A stretch of DNA of 64,000 nucleotides from Eimeria necatrix (GCF_000499385.1 NW_013654728.1:41460-105459), one strand, 5' to 3'; numbered from the stretch's first letter, positions 1-12,912 are shown. The notes: generated by a model from the sequence alone, not told the origin. Program-made: numbers and translations.

Positions 1-982
1 GCTTATACGGTGGGCCAGTGGTTGAGTACGAAAATGGGTGCACTACATCAAAAAGCATAATCTTGTGGGGTCTGTTTTTATTTCGTGCTGGCTGGTATTG
101 CTGCATCCTGACACACCTTTTAACATGTGAACATGACTGAGTATCTTGGCTTTATGTCAGGGCTACTAAGGAGTTTCCCTTGACTACATTGTATAAATTT
201 TTGCACCTGGCCTTCTGTGAAGCACTTTTGGGACTGGAGATATCAGCAGTGATGAAAATGGGAGAGGTCGATGCAGTCACTAGTGTTGGGAACTTGCAGG
301 TTTTCTTAACGGCGTTTGGGACATGCACATTAGCAAAGGCTGGCTTCATACTTGCCAAACGCTGCTTAAACATTTAAAAGTGCAAGCGCCACAAATATTT
401 TCGGGTTCTATAGGAAGTGTGTTGCCTTTGCAAGCCTGATGCTTATACACCAGCCTTTGATAAGGGCAATGCTTGTTGCTTCGTTGTGGGTGTCAGGTGC
501 CCCGAGCAACGTATTCAAAACATTTTTATAGGCTTGAAAAGGTGATGCTTTGCTGCGATTCACTTGAGCTGAGCTCATAGGTTCGTGGTGTTAAGCCCGT
601 TTTACCAAGTGAAGTTAGTGCGCCGGCTGGAGATCTGATCTATGGGAATCTGCTTGTGTAGGCTATATGGTGGTGTAAGTTGTTCAACACACAAGTCTGG
701 CAAATGTTTGCGTCTCTTATGTGAAATCATATCTGGCCGTCAGAGCTGATGTATTGCAGCCGACGAATTTTAACGCAGAGCACGTGTTAGCAGTATTCCT
801 CTACTGAGTTTGCTCTTAACTCTTTTTGTGTGTTCACCCGCAGGTTGTTTGAGCTGATGCAGACTAGAAGTTGTCTTAACAGCAGCACCTTTGAAAATTT
901 GTGGAAAGGCGACTGGTGGTAAATCGCATGAATGTACTTTCATGTCATTTGAGTGGCGTAGACATTGGTGGATTTTTCTCGA

Positions 983-994
983 TAGCAAGTACGT
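983..994 (+). other. acceptor-N3-donor site, triplet CAA
   Basis: TAG, CAA, GTACGT. A T-rich run (gatttttctc) stands just upstream, as at a 3' splice site. Confidence 0.45.
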
Positions 995-1235
995 TCTGTG
1001 GATTTCGCTCGTATTTTTGGTGATTCCCTGGGTCTTGCTTTCTAATTCGCATTTTGCACATGCAGGGCGATTTGAATGGAGGCTTCGCGGAGCTAGATTC
1101 GCAGTGATGTAGTGTAAGAGGTGCCAGTGCTTCATTCGCTTTTACGCAGTACAGACTTTAGCGGACATTTGAACCCTCTCCGAAACTGCTTTGTACACGA
1201 CGGAGAAACTGACGTGAGCCGCCTTGGCAAAATCA

Positions 1236-1247
1236 CAGAAAGTGCGT
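1236..1247 (+). other. acceptor-N3-donor site, triplet AAA
   Basis: CAG, AAA, GTGCGT. The upstream tract is weak. Confidence 0.35.
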
Positions 1248-2482
1248 TCTCTTTGGCATCATGTGACACGAAGGGGACGACGCAAATCTAAGCAGAAGCA
1301 GTTCACGTTGCAAGCTGTCACTAAACATTACACGCGTAACATTTCGATTTCCTTTGTAGTACGTTTGTGCTGCTTTGAACATTTTTTTCCTAGCTTAACA
1401 CAAAATTAACACGGCTACTCGCTAAGGTGGGCTACCTACGCTGTTATGAGCTCTCGTTGAATCTTAGTTTGCCTGATTTATGTTTTCCAAATGCATGCAC
1501 GTGTATGCGTACGGGTGTGTGAAGTTTGCTGGGCTGCTCCCTCAAGGCCGTGCGTTCGTCGGCATGCTGCTCATGATTTGGGCCCACCGAGAACGTGGCT
1601 GTGTTTCTCTTGGCTGTTGTGTCAGTAAGGCATAAGCCCAATGATAGCTCGTGGTCTGCAGTTTGGCTGCTTAAGCTCTTGGTGCAGCGTGACAAAGACT
1701 TAGGACGAAGGCACGTGCGGTATCGTCGCATTTTTGCAAAGCCCAGAAGTTTTTTTAAAAGCACAAGAATGCCGGACATAAATATCAACGAGATGAAGAA
1801 GGCTATGAAGCGTGAAATGGTACCGGGCCAACTGTTGCTCTGCCGCGGAGCTAATGCTTGTGGAACGGAGCTTGCATGCTGCCTAGCTCATCTCTAGTGG
1901 TGTTTCGTGGCATGATGGGCAAAGCCTAAGTATAGAGTGGTACGCCTTTCGTATTGTGATAACTAACAAATGTAAATGGATGGTCTTGCGTATCACGCAT
2001 TGATTGTTTCCTATATTAAACCATGGCTTGTTGGGTCGCATGGAACCTACGCTATTGAATTCAATTGACGGACTGGAGCAAGCACAAATTGGCGATTATG
2101 ATAAAATTATTGTTGCACACAAGTAATTGTGTCGCAACTGTTCCAATTTTTCTTAAGATACCTTTTGCTCAACCCTTGTTGCCTTTCATTCAGTCACTCT
2201 TCGTATACGGGGGACGTGCATTTCATGGGTCCCTGCGGCTTTGGATGGAATGGCATAAATATAGATTTTAGCGCATTGCGAATACGAGGGCTTTGCTCTT
2301 GCAGTGGATATGGGCAAGGAATATGATGTTGCGTTTGCGGGTATTTCGTTTAGCCTGTAGAGGGTTGCATATTCACTTTCGTGAGCAGTTAGATGCGCGC
2401 TTTCAAGTGCAAACTAGGCCCCTGCTGTGGTGAAACGACGTCACATTCACAAGTTGTGGCGTTTTCTCCTACTTCGACGCAT

Positions 2483-2494
2483 AAGAAAGTGCGT
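2483..2494 (+). other. acceptor-N3-donor site, triplet AAA
   Basis: AAG, AAA, GTGCGT. A pyrimidine run (ttttctcctacttc) lies about 10 bases upstream. Confidence 0.35.
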
Positions 2495-2959
2495 TAGTAT
2501 TGTTTTTAAGTGCCAGTCAAACAGAAGACAATCCGATTATTTGTACACTCTTTTTCACTTAGCTTTCCATACACTTTGTATGTCTGCTGAGAAGGTGCAG
2601 TTCCTCGGTGGTTCGTGTGTGTGCCTATGCATTACGCCTACTCTTGCAGTGTTGCCTCTGATAACTCTGTTGGCAACGCCTTTCCGCCATTGCGAAGCCG
2701 GTCAATGAAAAACAGTTTATCTCCAGTTTGGCTGCAGATTTTGACGAATACATAACGATGGAGAACAGTTTATCTCCAGTTTGGCTGCACAAGCTTTTGA
2801 CGAAAACATACAAAGAAATTCGGACCGAGGCACTCTTGGCATGATACTCATGCGTCCTAGCAAACTAAGGACATGACGCGTTGCGCACTCGTATTGGTAC
2901 AAAACCCAATGCCTTTTAAATGCACAAGAGTGCGACGTTTGTGTGGGGTGGGCCTCCAA

Positions 2960-2971
2960 AAGGGGGTACGT
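2960..2971 (+). other. acceptor-N3-donor site, triplet GGG
   Basis: AAG, GGG, GTACGT, in the first tandem unit. It is identical in the second. Confidence 0.3.
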
Positions 2972-3235
2972 TATCTGAAAAGCTACGGAACCAACTGCTG
3001 TTCAGCCATGCTGTTAATCTTTGCAAAGCCGGCCAATGGAGAACGGTTTTTCTCCAGTTCGGCTGCACAAGCTTTTGACGAAAACAAAGAAATTCGGACC
3101 GAAGCACTCTTGGCATGATACTCATGCATCCTAGCAAATTAAGGACGTGACCCGCTGTGCTCCTGTAATACTGCAAAACCCAGAATGCCTTTTAAATGCA
3201 CAAGAGTGCGACGTTTGTGTGGGGTTGGCCTCCAG

Positions 3236-3247
3236 AAGGGGGTACGT
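3236..3247 (+). other. acceptor-N3-donor site, triplet GGG
   Basis: AAG, GGG, GTACGT, in the second tandem unit. Confidence 0.3.
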
Positions 3248-4672
3248 TATCTGAAAAGCTACGAAACCAACTGTCGTTCAGCCATATTCTTAATCTTTGT
3301 GAATCCGGGTAATGCAACATGCGACTAGCTCATTATGACTGGAAATATGTACAAATGTCGGCTCTTCCTTAACATGAAAGCCACCTAAACGGCGGAAAAC
3401 CTTTCTGTGAGTAGTTTATTTTGTGAACTGTGCAATGAATTCTTCCATGTGCTTTGAATAGCATCGTTGGTAGACGTGTAACGGAGAAGCAGAACATCGC
3501 AGTTAGTACAGCGACCTAATGATGAAGAAGTGGAGGCCGAATTTAATGACTAGCAGGCTTTCTACCCTGGCACAAATCGCCAACGACTGCGTAAGAAGCG
3601 GTAGAGCGTGCTTTGGTTTTGGAAGATTCACCAAGTGACTGCGCGGGCATTTTTGAAAGCTTTCAAAATATAAAAGGTGTTCAGAGAAGCACATGCTGCC
3701 GTGTGCATTCTCTCCATATTCAGTATTAGACAGAGTCTGTCTGCAATGAGGAAAGCTGTTGGGGGCTGTGTGGGATGTGAGTGTACAAGGGCATTGCAGT
3801 TCATATTTAAGCGTCAAAATTGACTTTTGTATATACTCTGTAAGTGCGTCGTTTACGCTTTGGTGGCTTACGATTTGTTATTGTTTTGGTATCACCAGCT
3901 ACTTCAGGTTCTTGCTTTGTTTTCTCACCAGTGCCGGAAAAACTTGTGTATGTTTCATCACCGTCCTTTTATAGTTTTGCGTCTTTGAATATCTCACTGC
4001 AGCTTCCTATTGCAGAACAGTTCCAGCTCACATATGAACAAATGCAGGGCTCACACCTTCTCCATAGACCAGGCCTTTTCTTCATTTCTTTCTCTGCTTT
4101 TCGCTGCTTATGGGGAAGCATTGATCTTTCTTTGAAATACCGAGTGATAAGCCTATAATCAGACTGCACGCGCCTAAGCAGTTTTAACTTCAAGAAAGGC
4201 GTAAAATGCTTGTAACATTTAGCCCTTTGCTAGGTGAGGTGTGCACATGCAATTTTTCGAATGACAATAATATTTTTGCGAGCCTCCGTCAATTCCTTCA
4301 AGTTTCACTAATCAGAAAATTTGCGGACAGTGGACGAGGCATAACTGCGTTTCTTAGGAGCAATTCTAGCTTTTGACGATCGTGACTGTTACATCTTTTT
4401 GAAAAATTTGCCTGTAATTCAGAATGTTCAATGGGCATTCCCTTCATTTGTGGAGGCTGCGTTTTGCAACAGATATTTTCCCTTGCAGTTTAAGATATAT
4501 ATTAGAAGAAACCAAAACCAACGGCGTTTTTTTCATAGTAAGCCGTGCTACGAAAGAGGTAAGACGTAAAAGTACGAATGATTTCTCTTCTGCGTACAGT
4601 CTGGAGATGATCCTGTTCCCCAGATTTTCTAAATCAACATCAAGTGTGTGTTGTAATTCAAGACGTAGTCAC

Positions 4673-4681
4673 TAGGTGCGT
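4673..4681 (+). other. zero-spacer acceptor/donor junction
   Basis: TAG is followed directly by GTGCGT, the arrangement of a classic recursive splice site. The upstream tract (gacgtagtcac) is only modest. Confidence 0.25.
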
Positions 4682-5204
4682 TTTACAAAAATGTTAACAT
4701 TTCAGATGCCTACCTAAGTACGAAGTAACTTCGGAGAAGTGGCAGTAGCCGAAGTAGCAATTTCTTAAACAGGGAGAGCGGCAACAAGACTATTTAATGA
4801 GAACGCCGCCATGGATCATTTGTTTGTATCGAGAGAACTGCGTCCAAAAGCACTTTTGATGACAGCGTACCTATTGCGCACTTTGCAGGAGACTGCTTTG
4901 AGGCTTATGATGTTTTGAGGCGTATGATACATCATTTGGATTTTTTGTCATTCTGTGGCCATGTGTATCTAGACTCAGTTTCTTTCTGCAAGCGAAAATT
5001 CGGCGCTGCTTCAGACATTGTGCCATATAGTTTCATTGATTGAGTCTTCAAAACTGCTATTGTTTGAAATAGTTTTTTGTGTCCAAAAGCAAAGAACAGT
5101 TCCAGAATCAAGTGCCTTAGACAAATTGATTCTCCATAAGCAGTGCCACGTCCAACTTCCTTTTGGTTAGGATGTGTGGATAGAAGACTACTCTTTCATG
5201 TTAC

Positions 5205-5216
5205 TAGTTTGTGAGC
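5205..5216 (+). other. acceptor-N3-donor site, triplet TTT
   Basis: TAG, TTT, GTGAGC after a pyrimidine-rich tract (ctctttcatgttac). Confidence 0.4.
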
Positions 5217-6628
5217 CTCACGGATCGTAGGGAATACCATCCGCTGTGCGAGAGTGTTTCTTGTGGAACAGGAGCAGATTTCCTGTCAATGAGTATTACA
5301 TAGTCCCAGACGACGTCCCGTGCAGCGCTGCTATCTGTTTAACCGTAGGATCTGTGCGTTGTCGAATTTGCTTTTGCAATTTTTTAATGGCATAGTATCA
5401 TTAATCGTATACTATTTCATCATTGCTTGTGCTGAAGGCCTGTTAGGCAAAAACATAGCTATTCTGTACCTTTGTCGACTGTTTTTTTCGCCACTTCGCA
5501 AAGCCTTGAAATAAATGTTCATCAGGTATACCCACAGTGGCGCACAGTGTAATGCTGCTGTCAAGTAATTGCAGCGTGTTAAGAAGCGATACCACTTGAA
5601 TAGCTTCAACCTGCATGTAGACAATAAGATGACATTTTATTGTTAATGATGGATGCCTCCAAGTTGTATGCTAATGGGAATTATCTGCTTCAAGGCCGTA
5701 TGTCTCTCGTATAAGCTAGGTCTTCGTGTTTCCTGCCTGCCGTTGCTAACACAATACGCCGGGCCGCCATATCTGGCTTATTTATTTTTGTAGGTGCCTA
5801 AACCTGAAAATGTTTCCAGATTAGGATGGTGAGTTCGGAGACGGCTTGGTTTCTGCATTACAAACCCAGCTCAGAAGGTGCCGTGCCGTCTGTTCTACGG
5901 TACTATCTAGCCTATACTTTGGTTTCGCTCGCGTCTAGTCGCTGCTCGCGGAGGGTCTGCTGTACGCAATGCATGGAAGTTTGAAGCTATATCTAGAGAC
6001 TTGAAGTAAGATGGGCTGGGTTATTTTTCGAGGTCATGTCCTGGAGGAACTCCCCAAACTGATGCCGGCATGCCGCACACCATGTTCTATCTTCTGTATC
6101 CTTTTTGCACTTGAGGAACTATGTAGGGAATCATCCAAAGTCGAGAAGAAGGACGCAAGTTACAAGTCGCTTACGTATGGCCTGTGATCTGCTTCAGTAG
6201 GATCAGATTCGCGCCATTTTTCATCTGCTGCACTTTAATTTTGCAAAGTATTCAGATATCGTGTTAACGAAAGTGAACAATTGTTGCTGCTCTAGCTTAT
6301 GGGGCGAGAAAACTTTATGGATTCTGTTATTACTTATTCTAGAGTTGCGGGATCTAGATCGTCTGCACGTTCTTTCGTTTGCTGTCTTGTGCACCTTCTT
6401 TTGTTTGTTCAATATGCAGAAAACAGCTGCGCCTCCATGTTCCATGGAGGCTAGTGGTTGGTAACTCGGAGATATTTGTGGATGACTTGCGACAGCTGAG
6501 TAGGAATTGCTTGTCTTGTCACTGTTATTTGACGCGTGAAAGGTTCAGCTGATGACATGCGTGCAGTTGTATTGTTGGTTAAGTGCAATTCACCAGCACT
6601 GATGCGTTACCCGACGCTGGTTTATGCT

Positions 6629-6640
6629 TAGGAAGTCCGT
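6629..6640 (+). other. acceptor-N3-donor site, triplet GAA
   Basis: TAG, GAA, GTCCGT after ctggtttatgct. The donor-like half departs from GTRCGT at one base. Confidence 0.3.
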
Positions 6641-8147
6641 TGCAACGCACAGCTTATGCATAGGACTGCTGCTTGGCAGGGATCAGGCTGTGCAATTATG
6701 TACTATATTGAGATATACTCATGATGCAGCTCAGTAATAGCTTAGTCTCTTGTCCTGTTGTGATGCATGTTGAAATCCTTTTTAGTATTTTTGTCCAGGC
6801 GCTGTTATATGCCATCCCGCGCCCTTGTGACTTCGCTCTTACCAGTTATTACTTGAATATAAAACATATGTCAGCATGCAATCGGCACTATTCATGTGTG
6901 CTATTCGTACAGGAAAAGTTAAAAGCACATTCCTTTTACGTATTATAATTCGCTTCCCTGCCATTATGCCTTTTGCGAAAGTATTCCACCCTCTCTATAT
7001 TGGCCGTTTACATGTTTGCCTTTTCAGCAATTTGCGGGGTTAGAGTTCACCTTTTTTCCATTGCTGTGGATCATCAATGTAGTCGTTGCGAGAGTGGATG
7101 GATCTGGAGGACTACAAGATCAAAATTGCGTTTTTCGTGGTCGTGTCTTCGTTAATCATGGTGATGTGTTGCCAGCAAAACGATAACTCGCTTGATGAGT
7201 CGCTTTTCGAGACGCGAGCGTTCCTGCACACTAAGCAGGTAGATGAGCGCCTGCGACCCAAATTATATATAAAAAGGCGTCGCGTCGGTTTCCCTTCACA
7301 CAAGAAACATTTCTTAGCTTGGTCTGGGAGGAATTATAAGCGTCTCACTGTACTATTTTTAATGGGTTTATAGGGAGTTAGTTCCTCGAGTTTCCGTACA
7401 AGCGCGAGCGCAAATATTTTTTCTTACTCTTCTTAGAATATGGCGTTGCATTTAAAGGCCGGCGAATACGTGCAGGCTAATGCCTTTTTTTCTGCTTGAA
7501 CGCAATTGCTTTTTCTTCCATGCTATGTTTCGAAAATCCGAAGATCGTGCGTTGCATCGTTTAAACTCTAAGCTGTATTTCTGTCGTTTTTTTCTTGCAA
7601 TAAATCTTTGAGGTTCTTTATGTTGTTTTACTGTTGTTTTTTTGCTTTTATGTTGTTCCTTCCCAGATTTTCGGCGTTTGGGAGTTGCATTTGTTGAGAG
7701 GAAAACGCTTGGACTCAGCGTGTACTTGAGTTGCCTGCAGTCTCACTGCTCTCATTTGTTTTCTTGCATGATACACAGCAAGTCAGTAACAGAGGCTAAT
7801 GTTGGCATTGTTGTGCTGCTTGGTGGCAGCTAGAAAGGCGGGGTTTGCTAAGGCAGCTCGTGCATCACGTTTGTATCATATTCTGTATCCTAGCATTTTC
7901 CAGGGTTGGCTTCCGTTGTGACTTCCTTTAAATGGGCTGCCGGCTCTCCCACAGTTAGCATCGTTGGTTCATTATGAGCCGCTGCTGGCAATGTAAATTC
8001 AATATAATAGTGGTCGGTTGCTGCCTGTCGTCGTTACTGGCTTTTCTAATACCTCGAGTGTGTTTGCCTTGTGGTGTCACCCAAAGGCAAAAGGTATCGT
8101 GTGCATGATAACGCGACTGCCATGGACTCTGCCTTCTCTAAGCATCA

Positions 8148-8165
8148 TGCATGCATTTTGCATGC
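8148..8165. promoter_or_regulatory. paired TGCATGC heptamers
   Basis: Two copies of TGCATGC start 11 bp apart. This heptamer is a known ApiAP2 binding site in coccidian promoters. Whether it acts here is inference. Confidence 0.3.
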
Positions 8166-8945
8166 TCGGGAAAACAGTTCTGGAGGTACTGGGCAGGGAA
8201 GTAACAAATTTTACAGTTAGGGTTTTGAGCGAGGTCAACAAACAGCGAGATGCGCTTTTTGCGAGCTTAAACATGCTTACTACTTAACTTCGCAGTACGA
8301 GGGATGTTACTGAGTGTACGGCGCTGATTCTGAGCATGGACAAGGTGAAAGAGAAAGCTATTCGGAAGCATGCCATGCTGTCTGAAACGGCCCGAGTGCG
8401 TTTCGTTTGATAGAAAGCTGACTCGCCAGCGTGTTGCTTATATGCACAAGTATGGAATTCCTGGACCGCCCTGACAAGCGTAGCATCTAGCGGCTCAGCG
8501 TGGTGCGCAGCTGCCTGATTGCTCAGATATCATCTTCATAGTTTGCAGCTGTGTGCATAGACAAATCGCGAATACGTAATTTCCATGTCGCAACGCGTAT
8601 TTAGCGTGCAGTGGGGAGAGCAAGTAAATGAATCATTACCCAGCAAGTGTTAAAATTTGGAAAACTCTTGTTTTCAGGGGAATTACGAGCGGGCGCGTTA
8701 AGTTTTCACCGTATTCCTTGCAGGATCCATAATCCATATATGGGAACACTAGGCAGGCAACAGGTGTGCGAATCATGTTTCATGCAGATTTTACTTTATT
8801 TAATAGCGCGTGAGTGCTGCCAACATGCTCAATCTCGCAAGAGCAACTGCGCCATATCATGTATGTATAAGAATAAGAAATCATTCGGTTCTAGGGTCAG
8901 CGCCAGGCTCCTCACGGCGTGCTGAGCAGTTTGTTCAAAAAACAA

Positions 8946-8957
8946 TAGGAGGTATGT
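8946..8957 (+). other. acceptor-N3-donor site, triplet GAG
   Basis: TAG, GAG, GTATGT, 6 bp upstream of the 18-bp palindrome. Confidence 0.3.
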
Positions 8958-8962
8958 GACTC

Positions 8963-8980
8963 TGGACCTCGCGAGGTCCA
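8963..8980. repeat. perfect 18-bp palindrome
   Basis: TGGACCTCGCGAGGTCCA reads the same on both strands with no loop. It could be a dimeric protein-binding site or a short cruciform. Confidence 0.85.
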
Positions 8981-9014
8981 CGCGTTTGGGGATCTCGTAG
9001 GATTCCTTCCGTCG

Positions 9015-9050
9015 CCCAATTAGGCTTTTTCAAAAGCCCAGCCAATTGGC
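9015..9050. repeat. imperfect hairpin
   Basis: GGCTTTT pairs with AAAAGCC across a 2-base loop. Outside this, CCAATTA and CCAATTGG add a second partly paired block. Confidence 0.5.
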
Positions 9051-9750
9051 ACAATGCTTATTTCACCAACAACGCACAACCCGAACGACAGTTCTAGCTA
9101 CAGTCTGTTAGACTGTGTGCATTGGGTTATTGGGTTACTACCAGAAAGTATGCCGTATATTGGATTATGACCTTGGGATATGATATTTCGCATTTATTTA
9201 CTTTGTAGGTCAAACAGTATGATGCTGTTGAGGCGTAGAAGAACGTGGGGGTCATTTTTCTGTAGAGCTTCACTAAGATGATGCGCTTGAGCAGCAGGAG
9301 GATGCGCAGTGTTTCCAAAAATTCCTTCAGTGCCATTTTTGGCATTCATGCAATGGCAAACTGCTACAGCTCTTTCTTAAAATTGGCAGATGCTCACCAC
9401 GTCATTCAAATAATGCTTTATTCAAGTGATTCTCTAGATTGTGCGTGTTTAGAATCTACAGAAGGCTTTGTGCCAAGCCTTTTTTTCTATAGTGTTAGGT
9501 TGTTAATGATACACATGAAACCCCTGTGGCACATTATCGTGAAGCGCATGCAGTTGGCATATGAGACTGCAGAGTGCACGCATTGAATAAATGCATCGGT
9601 TCTGCAACCAATAAAATTCATTTTTCTATGGCCTGAACAAAACGTTCTTTGCCAGTTGGTACGTGGAATAACCAACGCATAAATGCGTGAAATCATGTCT
9701 CGCATCATTCCAATTTTCTAGTAATGAGGGGTTCGATTTTTGGTGCGCCA

Positions 9751-9762
9751 TAGAAAGTACGC
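9751..9762 (+). other. acceptor-N3-donor site, triplet AAA
   Basis: TAG, AAA, GTACGC. Confidence 0.35.
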
Positions 9763-10316
9763 ATTGCACTTTACAAACCACTGAGCGGCTAGTGTACAAG
9801 CTACAAATGATATTTGTCATGCCGCTTGTGTTCACGTGTACAGGTGGCGACGAAGAATGTTTTAAAATGGCCTTGGGAGTTTTCTGGTCTATGTTTTTAT
9901 GGCAACGTCCTTGGGTGTTCTCTGAGGACTACAGGTGCTCTATAGACATTCACAAGCATAATACTTTGTTCGATTCTTTTGCTCCACATCAGTTTGTACG
10001 GCAGTTGCCACTGTATACGTGATGACTAGAAAAGTGTTCTTTGTCAGTAGTAATATCTGTTGGAAATGAACACGCCAGAACATAATTATTGGCACTAACG
10101 GTCATAATATCGTGTTAACAAATGGGGTGAAACGGTACGTGTGTGACTGGCAAGCTGCAGTCTAGGGCAGTGCAGGTCTTGGTGAAGTTCCTGGGTTCCA
10201 GGCGTTAGAATACTGCAGCATTTGCATCATGTTGCTTCGAAGTAGTCGATACTGCTATCGCGTGATGTTCTTGATACTGCCAATGACGACCAAAAGGATG
10301 TCAGTAAGCGGCTTTG

Positions 10317-10328
10317 CAGGCGGTGAGC
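10317..10328 (+). other. acceptor-N3-donor site, triplet GCG
   Basis: CAG, GCG, GTGAGC after gcggctttg. Confidence 0.35.
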
Positions 10329-10713
10329 CTTGCGCACAGCAAAACTTTTCCGCGTGGATGAGAGTAAGAGTGATTTGCCGACGGCAGTAGAGTCTGTCCA
10401 TCTTTCCCGTGAAGAGTTGCTTGTAGCGAATGAGTGGCCGCTACTCAGCACGAGATCAGCTTTTGCCTGAGCGTTTCTGTGCGGTCCTGGCAATTTTGGG
10501 GCGTTTCTGGCAAGTATTTAGTGTCCCGGCCACCAGGAGACTTGCGTGTCACAAGGAAGTATGATTCACGCAGCATTCACACCGAAAGCTGAAAGTGTTG
10601 CCGCCGTGATAATGTCATGGTAAGGCACAAAGTGCGTCTGGCATTGTGCCGATTTCAAGTGACGTTTTTCAGGAAAGTGAAGCGTTGCACCTGAATGACC
10701 TCACGATGATGCT

Positions 10714-10725
10714 CAGGACGTACGT
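10714..10725 (+). other. acceptor-N3-donor site, triplet GAC
   Basis: CAG, GAC, GTACGT. Confidence 0.4.
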
Positions 10726-11421
10726 GCAGCAGGTTGCACGTCAATGAATGCGTTTCTCCTATCTTCAAGGCAAAATAAGTGTAGAAGTTGCATTTTGAAT
10801 GCATATTTCTTGTTTTTACGTGCACATAATCTCTTCATAATGAAGGTCCTGCTTCCAGGCAATATGAACGCAATGTATCTAATGTGCATAACCGTGCTTT
10901 GATGCATTTCCTACTTCATTTCAATGATTTATCGTACGATATATCTTGAATAGAGTGCGAATGCTCTTTAGATGAAGCACTGAAGCACAAAATATTATTC
11001 AAAAAGAAGCATCCTTCCCCATTGCTATTCCTGTTCAAGGGCGTGAGTTTCAAGCAGAAGCATATAGGTCAGCCCCCATCGATGCATTTGCAAGCGCTTG
11101 AAAGCATTTGTTAGGCAAACTATTTTCTTACCGCTCGACAGCTGCCGAGTGGACAAAGCCAATTCTGGTCATTTGGATATTTGCAAAACTTATGCAGAGG
11201 CCGATGGCACCAATTGCAGCCTCGGCAGGAAGCTTATTTTTTCCTTCAAAGGAATTCATGACTTGTGATTCTGCGCCTGTTGTAGAGCAGGAGTGTTGTG
11301 TACCACCACCTTGGTAGAGTTGGACTACAGAAAAGATACAAGCCAGCTTTTCACTTCGAATTACCCTTGCGGGTTTGCATGGTTTATAGAAGAATCATGT
11401 TTCGACGACATCTGGCACGAG

Positions 11422-11433
11422 CAGTTTGTGAGC
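11422..11433 (+). other. acceptor-N3-donor site, triplet TTT
   Basis: CAG, TTT, GTGAGC. The upstream tract is weak. Confidence 0.3.
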
Positions 11434-11849
11434 AGCATAAAAATTAGATAAAAAGCAGAACGTTTCAGTGCAGAAAGTCACATGCCCGGCGTATAGCCTG
11501 CTGGTGCGAACTGGATCGAAGCCAAGTTCTGCTAGACACTCAGAAGCACGAGCAGGTGACTTTTTACCCTCTCTAGACGCCTCCACCAGCTGTTTTCTGT
11601 TATGGGGAGATACATGATCATAGGCTGGCAATTGTTTTTAACAACTGGTGGTTTAACCCTACATTGGTAGCTGTGCGCTCTTGCCACATATTAGGTTGGC
11701 TGCAGGACTTGACTTTCTGCTTGAGGTTGAACGTGCGACCACTTCCATGTTAAAGCACTTGGCTGCCGATGCCTCTCGGAAATATTCAGTCCTTGGCTTT
11801 CTCCGGTAGCTGTAATGGTCGCCTTACTGAGCTACTGCATATGAATTTC

Positions 11850-11861
11850 TAGAAAGTGCGT
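11850..11861 (+). other. acceptor-N3-donor site, triplet AAA
   Basis: TAG, AAA, GTGCGT after catatgaatttc. Confidence 0.45.
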
Positions 11862-12548
11862 TTTTCGATGTTTTGCACTAGAACAAGCGCCAAACGTTTG
11901 CGTGCATTCTTCAGAAAAGGGTGTCGGATTGAAGCCCGATTAGTCTCTGCAAAGTGGACGTATCTTTCCTGTTAAGATAAGACTGCGCATTTTCAGCGCA
12001 CTGCTTTCAAAATACAAAGAAAGCATGTCAAACCAAATTTCATCGTTTAAGTTGGCTGCGGCGTTTGGCCTCTGATGCAAGCTTTGTGGTTCTTCTTTTC
12101 GTAAATATTTGCAGGTTTATTCTCTTCATTGAGTCTTGCAGTGTTCCTCTTTTATGGCTTCTTCGTAGAGTATAAGCGCTTGGGAACTTCAGCTATTGAA
12201 AGCGCGCAGCTGGCGCTTCTAGGCTTGAGAGTCTACTTCAGAAACGCAGGTTTTGACATTACCCTCTTGTGTGTCTGGCTCTTACTGCTTAGGCGTGTAG
12301 ATGATTTAGTATATGCTTGCCACAAAGATATGCTTCTGGCTTTTGTTGTATCTGCATCAGATTGTACGTTTTTTGACCCAGTAGTATTCTTGGTTGCGCC
12401 CAACACAAAGAGCGGTTCAACTTTTGAGCACATCCAAGCATGGTGCTGCTACAGTAGTATTTGCTTTTCAAATTTATGGCGGTACTATTTCAATTGATTC
12501 TGCCAGCCACTCAGCCATCTGATGGAGTAACTGAGCTTTTCATGTAAA

Positions 12549-12560
12549 AAGTCGGTGAGC
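12549..12560 (+). other. acceptor-N3-donor site, triplet TCG
   Basis: AAG, TCG, GTGAGC. The acceptor half is poor and has no pyrimidine tract. Confidence 0.15.
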
Positions 12561-12912
12561 TCCATGCAGCAAGATAATAAATTCTGCGTAGAAAAGCAGT
12601 GGCTTGCGTCATGTTTGTAGGGGAACCATTATGAGGCCTCAGGTTTTTGTCGACCGTTGAAAATGTCTGGTATTGCTGATCCCAAGCGAATTTTTGTGAC
12701 AATATGTCTGCACCAGCTTTCTGACTGCAATATTTGTTCGCTGATGCTGCATTTTCTGACCGCTGGTTTTGAAAATTGTTTTCCTGTTCAGTTGGCTTTT
12801 ATGAGACCTAGCTGTTTCGGAGCAGACAAAAATATTCTGAGATCGAGTAGGTTTATATAGGCTTTAATGCCTGTCAGCATAGGATACCTACAAGCTTCAG
12901 TTCCTGCATAAA

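Larger units (their letters stand above)
1..2690. other. single-copy stretch, no supported gene
   Basis: No open frame stands out from chance. Three composite splice-like sites lie on the plus strand (near 985, 1238 and 2485). Segments 883-988, 1162-1241 and 1626-1714 are bounded by acceptor- and donor-like bases and join in one open frame, so a spliced gene on the plus strand is possible. Stretches of this size are open by chance often enough that I do not call it. TGCATGC occurs at 1492 and 1873. Confidence 0.5.
2694..3315. repeat. tandem duplication, period about 277 bp
   Basis: Two nearly complete units lie head to tail. Shared blocks include gagaac(a/g)gttt at 2761 and 3039 and gtgcgacgtttgtg at 2930 and 3206. 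A partial third copy of the unit start, about 62 bp, precedes them. The copies differ by scattered substitutions and small indels, so this is not an assembly echo. No frame stays open across both units. Each unit carries one composite splice-like site. Confidence 0.9.
3316..8945. other. single-copy stretch, no supported gene
   Basis: Only short open frames on both strands and no repeats. Two composite sites (5207, 6631) and one zero-spacer acceptor/donor junction (4675) are on the plus strand. A pair of TGCATGC heptamers lies at 8.15 kb. Confidence 0.5.

Noticed and set aside
11145..11430. A frame interrupted by a single TGA with coding-like sequence on both sides, suggesting stop-codon reassignment
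   Set aside because: Other frames nearby are interrupted by TAA and TAG just as often. Stops occur about every 20 codons, as in random sequence.
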